From Bacteroidota bacterium (lineage in GTDB: Bacteria > Bacteroidota > Ignavibacteria > Ignavibacteriales > SURF-24), in contig JAUZPB010000011.1 in assembly GCA_030706145.1 (NCBI GenBank), positions 1 to 64,000 on the forward strand: a stretch of 64,000 nucleotides of DNA, written 5' to 3'. The position numbers were made by a program, and so were the translations under genes. Every line of letters begins with the position of its first letter. Positions within the stretch are counted from its first letter, which is position 1. The notes beneath the pieces were generated by a model that saw only the letters and a program-made list of their open reading frames with translations, was not told where the DNA came from and did no database searches. Positions 27,646 to 36,285 of the stretch are shown here, piece by piece.

Positions 27646-27663
27646 AGTTCCTGAATAGGAACT
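27646..27663 (-). terminator. Possible terminator after the surface-sugar locus
   Basis: AGTTCCT (27646-27652) pairs with AGGAACT (27657-27663) around a 4-base loop. On the minus strand it is followed by TTTATACG, a weak tail. It lies about 50 bases beyond the stop of the sterol-desaturase-like gene, the last gene of the locus. Confidence 0.45.
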
Positions 27664-27713
27664 ATAAAGGAAGCAATGAATTTATCTCACTTAATTTTGC
27701 TCATCAAAGCATT

Positions 27714-28493
27714 TTATTTATCAAATCTTCTGAAAGCAAAAAAGAACTGCCTAAAATAATTTTGGGGGAAATTAACATCACTAAGTCCAAATCTTTGAGC
27801 CTTTATGTCTTTTGGGAAAAAAGCAGTACCAAAAATCCAATCCCAGATTGCAAGTTTTGTAGAAAAATTCTTATTATAAGCCAAGTCATTATCATCTGAG
27901 TGGTGCCAGCGATGCATCTCAGGGCCATTAAAGAAAAGCTGCAATGGTCCAGAATGCACATTAATGTTAGAATGGATGTACATTCCCCAGATAGCACTAA
28001 TAGCCCCTTTATATAGTGCAACCTCAGGAGCCGCACCAAGAAGAACAATGGGTGCAAATTCAATCGTCTGATTAATTAGTATTTCGAAGGCATGTGAACG
28101 TGCCCCAGCAAGCCAATCAATCTGGTTGTTTGAATGATGAGCTTCGTGTATCCGCCAAAGGAATTTTGATTTATGTTGCAAGCGATGGAACCAATATATA
28201 TAGAAATCATGTGTAACCACAAAGAATGCTATTTGTAAGTAGACTGGCCAAGAGGATATGATATGAAGTCTTGAAAGGTTTGTACTTTGATCTATTGCCT
28301 TTATTACCCAAGAGATAATAATCCCAAGAATAAAATTTTGAAGACCATTATAGAAGACAAAATCATCTAAAAGTCCATCGCGGAAAAAACTTTGTCCTTT
28401 GTTATAAGGGAATTTTCTTTCCAAAGCAATCACAATGGCGGCAGCAAAAATAATAACTATTGTAGCAATAAGTTGTTCTTTTGCAAGTAACAT
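27714..28493 (-). CDS. Sterol desaturase / fatty acid hydroxylase superfamily protein
   Basis: This 259-residue membrane protein carries the histidine clusters of the di-iron hydroxylase superfamily: HDFYIYWFHRLQH (about residues 95-107), HEAHHSN (about 116-122) and HRWHHS (about 195-200). Several hydrophobic segments lie between them. The superfamily hydroxylates or desaturates lipids using O2; the substrate is unknown. It starts two bases after the NeuB-like synthase stop, so it is translated with the surface-sugar locus, perhaps modifying a lipid carrier or envelope lipid linked to that glycan. Confidence 0.82.
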   Translation of the reverse strand: MLLAKEQLIATIVIIFAAAIVIALERKFPYNKGQSFFRDGLLDDFVFYNGLQNFILGIIISWVIKAIDQSTNLSRLHIISSWPVYLQIAFFVVTHDFYIYWFHRLQHKSKFLWRIHEAHHSNNQIDWLAGARSHAFEILINQTIEFAPIVLLGAAPEVALYKGAISAIWGMYIHSNINVHSGPLQLFFNGPEMHRWHHSDDNDLAYNKNFSTKLAIWDWIFGTAFFPKDIKAQRFGLSDVNFPQNYFRQFFFAFRRFDK

Positions 28494-28495
28494 TT

Positions 28496-29401
28496 TTAAA
28501 CAGCTTTCATAATTGGTCTACTAGAAAGTTTTCTGCGAAGTTTTTTTAGTGAACTCAGTTCGCTCAGATAAACCTTCTTAATACCATCGCCCATAGATCT
28601 TTCTATATCACGGATACTACTAACTAATCTGAATAATCCAACAATTTCAACGGAAGCTGCTTGATCAGTTCCCCACAAAGCCCTATCTAAAGTAATATGT
28701 CTTTCAATAAAGCTAGCGCCAAGGGCAACTGCAGCCCATGTGGGGGCTAAGCCTGTCTCGTGGCCAGAATACCCAATGGGGATATCCTTATACAAATGTT
28801 TCAAAGTCAAAATCATTTTAAGATTTAGTTCTTCGAGTTTGCAAGGGTAGGAAGAAGTTGAATGAGCAATTAGCAGATTTTTCTTTCCAAATTCTTCTAC
28901 AGCCAGTCTTATTTCCTCCATTGTTGACATACCAGTTGATAAAATTGCGGGTTTGCCGGTTGACTTTATCTTAGAAATAAGTTCAAGGTCAGTCAATGTT
29001 GCAGAGGCAATCTTAAAAATAGAAGGATTAAACTCTTGTATAAAATCAACAGATTCTTCATCCCAACAAGAAGCGAACCAATCTATTCCCTTTGACTTAC
29101 AATAGCGATCTAGTTCAGCATACTGGTCCTTTGAAAATTCAATTTTGCGTCTGTAATCAATATAGGTCATTTTTCCCCAGGGAGTATCTCTTTGTATATC
29201 CCACTGATCTTTAGGTACACATAGTTCCGGAGTTCTCTTCTGGAATTTTACGGCATCACAGCCAGCAAAGGCAGCTCCATCGATCATTTTCTTTGCAATT
29301 TCAATTGAGCCATTGTGATTAATGCCAATTTCAGCTATAATGTAAACAGGTTGACCATCTCCAATAAATCTGTTACCCACCTTGACCTTAGCCTTCTTCA
29401 T
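28496..29401 (-). CDS. NeuB/SpsE-type nonulosonic acid synthase lacking the SAF domain
   Basis: The TIM-barrel of the sialic-acid-synthase family is clear: AEIGINHNGSIEIAKKMID (about residues 23-41), DAVKFQKRTPE, GIDWFASCWDEESVDF, KIASATL, STGMSTMEEI and GYSGHETGL. Such enzymes condense phosphoenolpyruvate with an N-acylated hexose to form a nine-carbon keto acid. The protein stops at residue 301, just after the RRKLSSR stretch where family members normally pass into a C-terminal antifreeze-like (SAF) domain; the SAF domain is absent. The two flanking sides are the KdsC-type phosphatase and the hydroxylase gene. Exact substrate unknown. Confidence 0.88.
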   Translation of the reverse strand: MKKAKVKVGNRFIGDGQPVYIIAEIGINHNGSIEIAKKMIDGAAFAGCDAVKFQKRTPELCVPKDQWDIQRDTPWGKMTYIDYRRKIEFSKDQYAELDRYCKSKGIDWFASCWDEESVDFIQEFNPSIFKIASATLTDLELISKIKSTGKPAILSTGMSTMEEIRLAVEEFGKKNLLIAHSTSSYPCKLEELNLKMILTLKHLYKDIPIGYSGHETGLAPTWAAVALGASFIERHITLDRALWGTDQAASVEIVGLFRLVSSIRDIERSMGDGIKKVYLSELSSLKKLRRKLSSRPIMKAV

Positions 29402-29539
29402 TGTAGCCTCTAAGTTATTTAAGTTCTCCTGTTATAATTCACAATATTATTCACAAGCGCTTAGGAAAATGTTATTAAAAAAAGGTCCTATCTTTCTTAC
29501 TGGGATAAATACTTCATTTAACAACAAACCGTGAATATT

Positions 29540-30079
29540 CTACTTTTCTTGTTTAGAGTTAATGATCATTTCAGCAAATTCACGGAAAGCACCATTTCCC
29601 CCTTTATTTTCACATATAAAATCAACCGATTCTTTTACCAGGTTCATTGCATCATTAGGACAGGCCGACAAACCGACGGCGGAGATTATTTCGAGGTCAT
29701 TGTAATCATCCCCTATATATGCAATTTCTTCTGCAAAAAGATTTTTTTCTACAAGAATAATTTTCAACTTTGCGAGTTTATCTTTACAAAAGAGGTAAAG
29801 ATCAGAAATTTCCAGTTTCTCGGCCCGTCTTTTTACTGCATCGGAACTCTCACCTGTTATTATTCCAGTTGGGATGCCTGCAACTTTTTTTAGTCTTTCG
29901 ACTCCCATTCCATCACGAATTGAAAACCTCTTTAGAGCTTCACCCGATTCACTATAGAAGACTCCTGTATCAGTCAGGACTCCATCGCTATCGGTAAGAA
30001 CGAATTTAATTTTTTTTGCTTTCTCTCTTATTTTTTCTGAAAGCTGAAAATATGATAGATCCTTATTAGTATTTACCAT
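29540..30079 (-). CDS. KdsC-type HAD phosphatase
   Basis: The 179-residue C0-type HAD protein has the nucleophile motif DSDGVLTDTG (about residues 31-40), the threonine motif ITGESS, a lysine in KDKLAKL and the metal motif IGDDYNDLE. Such enzymes remove phosphate from KDO-8-phosphate or from 9-phosphorylated nonulosonic acids. Next to a NeuB-like synthase and a cytidylyltransferase it is most likely the phosphatase acting between condensation and CMP activation. Its start overlaps the SDR stop by 7 bases. Confidence 0.87.
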   Translation of the reverse strand: MVNTNKDLSYFQLSEKIREKAKKIKFVLTDSDGVLTDTGVFYSESGEALKRFSIRDGMGVERLKKVAGIPTGIITGESSDAVKRRAEKLEISDLYLFCKDKLAKLKIILVEKNLFAEEIAYIGDDYNDLEIISAVGLSACPNDAMNLVKESVDFICENKGGNGAFREFAEMIINSKQEK

Positions 30080-30894
30080 GCAATATAGCCTCCGTCAACA
30101 ACTAAATTAGTCCCTGTCATATAGGATGAAGCTTCGCTTGCAAGGAATACTATTGCACCAGCATAGTCTGTAGGAGCGGCCATTCTTCCTAAAGGTGTGC
30201 GTCTAGAGTAGTTTTTCACGAAGTATTCTTTTTGCCTATTGAGGACTCCTCCCGGAGACAAAGTATTCACACGTACTCCTTTATTACCCCAATAAGAAGC
30301 TAAATACTTACTAAAGGCAATAACTGCGCCTTTTGTTGCAGAATAAGCCGGAGGTTTAAAAAACTCCTGCTCTCCCTTTTCATTTTTATAAATTGATTGA
30401 TCCGGGGCCACAATACCATATGTTGAAGCAATATTTATTATGCTTCCGGAGAGCTGGCTTGCCATTTGACTGCCAAAGATCTGGGAACAAAGAAATACAC
30501 CAGTAAGGTTTACATCAATTGATCTTTTCCAGGCATGCAATGGATAATTCTCAAAATTTGATAATTCTTTTGATATCTTAGGGTCCTCAAACATATCGTT
30601 TATTGCGGCGTTATTTACTAAAACATCGATGCGTCCAAACTCTTCTAATATTATTTTTTTTGCATCAATTATAGAATCTGGATTAGTTACATCAAGAAAG
30701 ATCCCAATTGATTTTTCAGAAATAGAATTTTCAGAAAGAGTGCGAGCAAAGTCATATGATTTTTCTTTATCTAGATCACATACAATAACATTTGCTCCAG
30801 CCCTGCTAAGAGCTCTGCAATGTTCTTTTCCAAGTAACCCCAGAGCTCCAGTTACAATTGATACTTTACCTTTAAGTGAAAATAATTCATCCAT
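30073..30894 (-). CDS. Short-chain dehydrogenase/reductase
   Basis: The 273-residue SDR has the coenzyme motif TGALGLLG (about residues 16-23), NNAA, the catalytic Ser in INIASTYG and the YSATKGA Tyr-Lys pair, followed by LSPGGV and the C-terminal VDGGYIAW. Asp after the second strand (VCDLDKE) suggests NAD(H) preference. It resembles PtmA-like SDRs found in legionaminic-acid and flagellin-glycan loci, though that resemblance is from memory and unaligned. It probably oxidises or reduces a sugar intermediate of the locus. Confidence 0.86.
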   Translation of the reverse strand: MDELFSLKGKVSIVTGALGLLGKEHCRALSRAGANVIVCDLDKEKSYDFARTLSENSISEKSIGIFLDVTNPDSIIDAKKIILEEFGRIDVLVNNAAINDMFEDPKISKELSNFENYPLHAWKRSIDVNLTGVFLCSQIFGSQMASQLSGSIINIASTYGIVAPDQSIYKNEKGEQEFFKPPAYSATKGAVIAFSKYLASYWGNKGVRVNTLSPGGVLNRQKEYFVKNYSRRTPLGRMAAPTDYAGAIVFLASEASSYMTGTNLVVDGGYIAW

Positions 30895-30921
30895 ATAAGA
30901 TGTATCTAATAGTTATTGATA

Positions 30922-32262
30922 TTATCTTGCTGAATATTTAGGCTTTGAATTAAAGTTACTCACCTTTCTAAATACAGGTTCAACAGGCTCTCCTTTTAAG
31001 AATTTACGAATGTTATTTTCGTTGACAGCCTTTTTTAATGTAGGGAGCACTATTTCATAGGTCTTTAAAGTATAATCTATATCATTATCAGTATGTGAAA
31101 AGCTCATATTATGAAAAGCCGACCAAAGAATTCCGTTTCGGATCATTTCTTGCTGCATAAGCGACTTCATTTCAAGGGGATTACCCTTTATGGGATCAAA
31201 TGTTACAAGGCTACGGCAATTAAACCCAATACATTTTGTATAATCCATTTTCAGATCCAAGGCAATTTGATTAAACCCATTTTTCAGTTTTTCTCCCTGT
31301 TTTGAGAGATACTCAGGTACATTTTTTTCTTTAATTTCATTTACTGTTGCCAGAGCAGCAGCAAGAGAAAGGGCTTCACCACCAAAAGTAGTATAGAAGA
31401 AGACATCTTTCTCAAATAATCTCATAATATCTTCTCTACCGGTTAATATTGAAATTGGCATACCGTTAGCGACAGCTTTTGAAAAGCAAGCAAGATCCGC
31501 TTTTATGTCAAAATACTCCTGAGCTCCACCGAGTGAAAGTCTAAAGCCAGTCCACATTTCATCAAAGATCAATAGTGTTCCATTTTCCATACAGACTGTT
31601 TTCAGCTTATGCAGGAAATCATCTTTTGGAGCTTCAAAAACAACGGGTTCAAGTATCACGCAAGCAGTATCTTCATCAATTGAATCAATTACAGACTGGA
31701 TATCATTATAATTAAAAGTAAAAGTCATTGCTTTTATCTCATCTGGTATTCCCATATTTCTATCTGTTACACTTATATACCAGTCGTGCCAACCGTGGTA
31801 GCCACAACATAAAACTTTATTTCTCCCTGTAAAAGCTCTTGCTACCCTTATGGCAGCACTTGTTACATCAGCACCAGTTTTACTATATCTAATCATTTCG
31901 GCATTTGGAACCACGCTATGAATAAGTTCAGCCACTTCAAGCTCAAGAGGATGCATAAGTGAAAAAGTAATTCCATCTTCTAGTTGTCTTTTTATTGCCT
32001 CGTCAACCCTGTCATAGGCATAACCCAAAGAGACTGGTCCAATTGCCATATTATAGTCCAGGAATTCATTCCCATCAACGTCATAGACATGAGAGCCCTT
32101 TGCTTTTAAAAGATATTTTGGAGCAATGCCCTTTATATATTGCCCTGGTCCCTTGGCAAGAGTCTGCGTGGCCGAGGGGATCAATTTTACTGCTCGTTGA
32201 TAGAGCTTTTCAGATTGGCTAATATCTGGGAAATCCTGATTTGGCTGAATTTTATTTGCCAT
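30922..32262 (-). CDS. Class III aminotransferase, glutamate-1-semialdehyde-aminomutase-like
   Basis: The 446-residue PLP enzyme aligns in style with HemL: SATQTLAKGPGQYIKG, DGNEFLDYNMAIGP, YSKTGADVTSAAIRVARA, CGYHGWHDWY, LIFDEMWTGFRL, the Schiff-base lysine in ACFSKAVANGMPIS, and TTFGGEALS. Its place between a transketolase pair and an SDR argues for transamination of a sugar, not tetrapyrrole synthesis. The ATG at 32260-32262 is preceded by AGAGGG at a good distance, so it is preferred to an upstream GTG. Confidence 0.85.
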   Translation of the reverse strand: MANKIQPNQDFPDISQSEKLYQRAVKLIPSATQTLAKGPGQYIKGIAPKYLLKAKGSHVYDVDGNEFLDYNMAIGPVSLGYAYDRVDEAIKRQLEDGITFSLMHPLELEVAELIHSVVPNAEMIRYSKTGADVTSAAIRVARAFTGRNKVLCCGYHGWHDWYISVTDRNMGIPDEIKAMTFTFNYNDIQSVIDSIDEDTACVILEPVVFEAPKDDFLHKLKTVCMENGTLLIFDEMWTGFRLSLGGAQEYFDIKADLACFSKAVANGMPISILTGREDIMRLFEKDVFFYTTFGGEALSLAAALATVNEIKEKNVPEYLSKQGEKLKNGFNQIALDLKMDYTKCIGFNCRSLVTFDPIKGNPLEMKSLMQQEMIRNGILWSAFHNMSFSHTDNDIDYTLKTYEIVLPTLKKAVNENNIRKFLKGEPVEPVFRKVSNFNSKPKYSAR

Positions 32263-32355
32263 TTTGTACCCTCTTATTTTAAGCACGATAGAATAAATAA
32301 TAGTATATCATTATATAGTTTATCATTTTTAAATATGAAAAGCTTTTTACTGTAT

Positions 32356-33261
32356 TTAAATCATATCCAATTTATACAGGATCTTTTCAGCAATTTGTCT
32401 TCCAGTAAAGCCTTCATTTACTAATAGATCTCTGTAAAGTGCAGGCTTGAACCATTTGTTCTCAAGAGCTATAGGTAGTACATTTGCAGTCACTTTGTTT
32501 TTTAGTAGTAATTCTGCTACAATAGAGAATAGTCCTCCCGTTAAGAAATGATCTTCAAGAGTAACCAGTAAAGGAGTTTTACTGACAGAAGATAGAATAA
32601 TCTCTTCATCGATAGGTTTTAATGTTCTCAAATTCACAAGACGAACTGAAATGTTTTTTTCACTAAGGATTTTCGCAGCTTCAAAAGCTTCATTAAGTAA
32701 GATCCCATAGGTAAGTATTGTAAGGTCCTTTCCCTCAGAGAGCAGTTCAGCCTTTCCAATTTCAAAATTATTACTATGCAGTATATGGCTTTCAGATTGA
32801 TTAAACCTGATATAAAAAGGTTTTGGGCTTAACAGAACATCTTTTAAGCCAATGAGAAGATCCTGCAGGTCTGCAGGGCAGAATATGCACATAGCTGGTA
32901 TGGCGCGCATTAAAGAAATATCTTCTACTGCCTGGTGAGTTGGTCCGTTTGCCTCTGAAAGAAACCCCGGAACAGCAGCAATGAGCTTAACAGGTAATTC
33001 ACCAATACCTATATCAGTTCTAATAAATTCAAAAGCTCTCATAGTTAGAAAACAAGCCAAGGCATGAACGATAGGGATTCTGCCTCTTAATGCCAGTCCA
33101 GCCGATGAACCAATTAAGGTTTGTTCAGTAATGCCAGTATCAATGAAACGGTTTCCCAGGCTTTTGTTAATATTTCTAATAGCAGCTCTGTTTTCGGCTG
33201 TCATAATAATAAATCTTTCATCACCAAGAGCAATATCTGTCAGGAAATCTTCGTAATTCAT
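32356..33261 (-). CDS. Transketolase-like protein, C-terminal subunit
   Basis: The protein of about 301 residues carries the pyrimidine-binding and C-terminal domains of transketolase. Visible blocks are RFIDTGITEQTLIGSSAGLA (with the catalytic Glu), GPTHQAVEDISLMR and LLVTLEDHFLTGGLFS. It needs the N-terminal diphosphate-binding subunit encoded just upstream to form a TPP enzyme. The pair would transfer a two-carbon ketol unit between sugars. The start is ATG at 33259-33261, with GAG a few bases upstream. Confidence 0.87.
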   Translation of the reverse strand: MNYEDFLTDIALGDERFIIMTAENRAAIRNINKSLGNRFIDTGITEQTLIGSSAGLALRGRIPIVHALACFLTMRAFEFIRTDIGIGELPVKLIAAVPGFLSEANGPTHQAVEDISLMRAIPAMCIFCPADLQDLLIGLKDVLLSPKPFYIRFNQSESHILHSNNFEIGKAELLSEGKDLTILTYGILLNEAFEAAKILSEKNISVRLVNLRTLKPIDEEIILSSVSKTPLLVTLEDHFLTGGLFSIVAELLLKNKVTANVLPIALENKWFKPALYRDLLVNEGFTGRQIAEKILYKLDMI

Positions 33262-33359
33262 TTTCAACTCATTTTATTTATTGTGTTAACAAGCATATTA
33301 CTTAGAATTCTTTTTCAAGTAAGTGTCTCATATGAAATATTTTTTTCAGAAAACTTCAT

Positions 33360-34220
33360 TTATCTAACAATTAGTTTTTCGGATGTCAGTTCAGTTTTCA
33401 AGGTTTTTCCATATAGCTCGTCTATCAGGTTTTCGATCTCCTTATGAGAAAAATTGCAAAACCATCTATCTGCTTTTTCTTCTATGCTTGGCAATCCCTT
33501 ACCCCTTATTGTGTCAGCAATAATTACAGTGGGACGTTTGGAGTTAAAGGATAAGCCTTGAAATGTTTCATCTATTTCCTGAAAGTTATGTCCATCGATT
33601 GAATAAACCTCGAGTCCAAATGCTTCAAATTTGCTTTCAAGAGGTTCGAGAGGTATGAGGCTTTCAGTCTTCATATTAGCCTGAAATTGATTTCTATCAA
33701 TTACCAAAAGTAAATTATCTAATTTGTAAGCATTAGCAACGAGTAAAGCTTCCCAAACCGATCCTTCATTTAGTTCACCATCTCCCAACAGAACTACGAC
33801 TTTATTATTCATTAACCTAATTTTTATATCGAGTGCAACACCAATAGCCACTGAAATCAAATGGCCTAAAGAGCCAGAGTGAAACTCAACGCCCGGGATC
33901 ATTTTATTTGGGTGCCAGTAAATATAGTCGTTCGTTTTTAGGTGATTTAATAATCTTTGTTTTTCAAAAAATCCTAAGTCAGAAAGTGTTGCATATAAGG
34001 CTGGCACATCGTGACCTTTTGAGAGGAAAAAATAATCTCTTTCAATTGAATCTATGGTATTCATATCGATCTTAAGAAACTCACTATACAAGTATACTAT
34101 CAGATCTATGCAGGATAGAGAGGCGCCAAGGAAACATCCTCCATCAGTTGCCATTCTAATAACTTGCTCGCGAGCCGAAAGTGCTCTTTTCTTCAGTATT
34201 TCATGTTTTACATTTTCCAT
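33360..34220 (-). CDS. Transketolase-like protein, N-terminal subunit
   Basis: The TPP diphosphate-binding half of transketolase: FLSKGHDVPALYATL, GSLGHLISVAIGVAL, the metal motif LGDGELNEGSVWEALLVAN and NLLLVIDRNQFQ. Together with the following gene it makes a split transketolase, 98 bases apart. Two ATGs are possible; 34218-34220 has AGG at a good distance and gives 286 residues, while the one at 34242-34244 adds eight residues. The location inside a sugar-nucleotide locus suggests a dedicated role apart from the pentose phosphate pathway. Confidence 0.87.
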   Translation of the reverse strand: MENVKHEILKKRALSAREQVIRMATDGGCFLGASLSCIDLIVYLYSEFLKIDMNTIDSIERDYFFLSKGHDVPALYATLSDLGFFEKQRLLNHLKTNDYIYWHPNKMIPGVEFHSGSLGHLISVAIGVALDIKIRLMNNKVVVLLGDGELNEGSVWEALLVANAYKLDNLLLVIDRNQFQANMKTESLIPLEPLESKFEAFGLEVYSIDGHNFQEIDETFQGLSFNSKRPTVIIADTIRGKGLPSIEEKADRWFCNFSHKEIENLIDELYGKTLKTELTSEKLIVR

Positions 34221-34273
34221 ATCATACCTATTATATATGGCCATTATAATTAGGGAAAACTATTAGTTTTAAG

Positions 34274-35086
34274 TCAGCTTACTATTTTAAGATTAGTCTC
34301 TGAAGGCTTAATTGTCTTAAGCTCGCTTAAGTGGTGTCTATACCAATTGACACCTAGATATTTATTATTAATAAGAGCTATTTCGGGCTTTCTTTCTAGT
34401 AGCTCAAGGATTTCATTTAACCCAAAGAGGGGATTATTTTCATATAACTCATCATATACTTTTGAAATAAACTGATAATCCTCTATATAGTCTAATGTAA
34501 ATCTATGTGTCATAGAAAAATCAAGACCTTTGTCCCAAGTAATGTTACCTATTCGAAACCTTTGCCGATTCTCCCAAATAAAAGGTGTAGCATGCTCACG
34601 TTCAAAGTTCTTTTTGGCTTCTTTCCAAGCTGTCCTCAATGTACTAATTGACATTACTTCAACATCATTTCCATCTGGGAAAGTAGCCGGATGGAGGTTA
34701 CTCACATAATCAAAATCAGAGTAATTGTGCATATAAAATTCCAGTACACTATCAATAATATCAGGATCAATCAGTGGACAATCAGATGGTATTTTAACGA
34801 CTATATCAGCCTTAAATTTGCTGGCGGCCTTGTAATGACGATCAAGCAGATCAATTGGGTGGCCACTAAAGCAATTAAAATTTTCAAGAAGACAAAGCTC
34901 GCGAATTGGATTATCATTGCTTTCAGTTGTCGTAGCCACGACTATTTCTCCAGAAAGTTTAGAAGCCATAACTCTTTCAACTAATCTAGATAGAGCAGTT
35001 TTTCCTGCCAGTGGCATTAAAACCTTTTTGGGAAGGCGGGTAGAACTGGTTCTTGCCTGAATAATCGTAACAATTTTCATATTCAT
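34274..35086 (-). CDS. SpsF-type cytidylyltransferase
   Basis: The N-terminus IIQARTSSTRLPKKVLMPLAGK is the nucleotide-binding signature of the CMP-sugar synthetase-like SpsF family, followed by IPSDCPLIDPDIID, a metal-binding acidic block. Length is 270 residues. In this locus it would activate the keto sugar acid with CTP, although SpsF proteins have also been linked to other substrates. Its ATG overlaps the stop of the GT-B gene by 4 bases, so the two are coupled. Confidence 0.83.
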   Translation of the reverse strand: MNMKIVTIIQARTSSTRLPKKVLMPLAGKTALSRLVERVMASKLSGEIVVATTTESNDNPIRELCLLENFNCFSGHPIDLLDRHYKAASKFKADIVVKIPSDCPLIDPDIIDSVLEFYMHNYSDFDYVSNLHPATFPDGNDVEVMSISTLRTAWKEAKKNFEREHATPFIWENRQRFRIGNITWDKGLDFSMTHRFTLDYIEDYQFISKVYDELYENNPLFGLNEILELLERKPEIALINNKYLGVNWYRHHLSELKTIKPSETNLKIVS

Positions 35087-36075
35087 AATAATTTAATTTG
35101 ATTTTCCTTTAATTTGTCTGTAAGGAGTCTTTTGCCAAGCTCGGCAATACTAAGTGCAGATATTCCCCCATTTTGAACAGGGGCAAGTTTTCTAAGTTCA
35201 GAAGTACTAATATCTGAATGGACCTCTTTCCCAAGTATAACGGCCATAAGGGCGACAGAGGAATACCTTGTTAGAAGCACATTGCAGTTTGCCACCATAT
35301 GATAGATATTTGCGTTGGAAAAGACCAATGCCTTAGGTGCAAGAGTATTTATCTCTTTTGTAGCTCTTTGAATATTCTCGTTTGGATGAAGCTTAAAAAT
35401 AAGAAGCCTTCCATCTGCGATTTTCAGTGCACGATTAATAAGCTTCTTCCGGTTCTCATATTTAAAGGTCTCGCGCATATCTGAAGTAGCAACCAGCATA
35501 AAATTTCTATGAGGGAAATCATTATGCACATAATGCTTAAGGTTGTCGAAATTTGGGATACCTGTTACAACCATTTTTTCAGGTTTTATTCCTTTTTTTA
35601 TAAACAGTTCCTTAAAGCCCTCCGATGCAATACAGAAATAGTCGTATGCATCTGAAAGTCCCGTCATTGCAGTGCTAGCCAGAAATCTAGGCAGCTTTAA
35701 GTAACGTATCAGTTTGTAAGTTATTGTTTCAGGGTCTATCATACCTTCCTGAACTAGAATAAGTTTTTCACCTTTAATATTTTTCGGGACAATAAGATCT
35801 GAACAAGTAAATATGAGATGATAAGCATTATTTTCACCTCTATAATCAATTTTAAGATCATTTTCTCTTAAATATTCTTCGGTTTTTTGTCTGAACTGCC
35901 CCCCTAGTATGCTAAAATCCAACATTCGAAGCTTAGTCATAAGTTTGATTAAGCCATCGCCATAAAATGGAGTAAAGCAGTGTTCATAACCATTTAAGTA
36001 TTTTGAAATCTGATGCATCATCGTTGTTTGATTCAACGAGCCACAAATGAATAATATTTTTTTTGAGGTAACCAT
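35083..36075 (-). CDS. GT-B-fold protein, putative glycosyltransferase
   Basis: The 330-residue protein is not closely recognised. It has an N-terminal Rossmann start (KKILFICGSLNQTTMMHQI), a central VVTGIPNFDNLKHY, then LLIFKLHPNENIQRA and the late Ser/Arg block TRYSSVALMAVILGKEV. That arrangement occurs in CDP-glycerol glycerophosphotransferase-like and KpsS-like GT-B enzymes that build surface polymers. As first gene of the locus, before the cytidylyltransferase, it could transfer the CMP-activated sugar. A UDP-GlcNAc 2-epimerase fold cannot be ruled out. Confidence 0.55.
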   Translation of the reverse strand: MVTSKKILFICGSLNQTTMMHQISKYLNGYEHCFTPFYGDGLIKLMTKLRMLDFSILGGQFRQKTEEYLRENDLKIDYRGENNAYHLIFTCSDLIVPKNIKGEKLILVQEGMIDPETITYKLIRYLKLPRFLASTAMTGLSDAYDYFCIASEGFKELFIKKGIKPEKMVVTGIPNFDNLKHYVHNDFPHRNFMLVATSDMRETFKYENRKKLINRALKIADGRLLIFKLHPNENIQRATKEINTLAPKALVFSNANIYHMVANCNVLLTRYSSVALMAVILGKEVHSDISTSELRKLAPVQNGGISALSIAELGKRLLTDKLKENQIKLL

Positions 36076-36285
36076 CTAAATGATCAAAATTGACTTTCCA
36101 GGGATTATAATGTCTCTCGTTTCGAAATAGGGGAATAATTTAAGGTAAGTTCTTCGGGCAATAAAATCAATATTTTTAGGAAGGGATATATCTAAGGCAA
36201 ATAAGGAACAAAGGCAAATAAGGAGAAAAAGAGGCATTTGCTATTTACCTGCTTAATTGATAGATTTTATTCAAACGGAGTACTG

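Noticed and set aside
27455-27713. Possible tRNA or small RNA gene upstream of rimP
   Set aside because: In many bacteria a tRNA precedes this operon, but no cloverleaf or T-loop signature is visible here on either strand.
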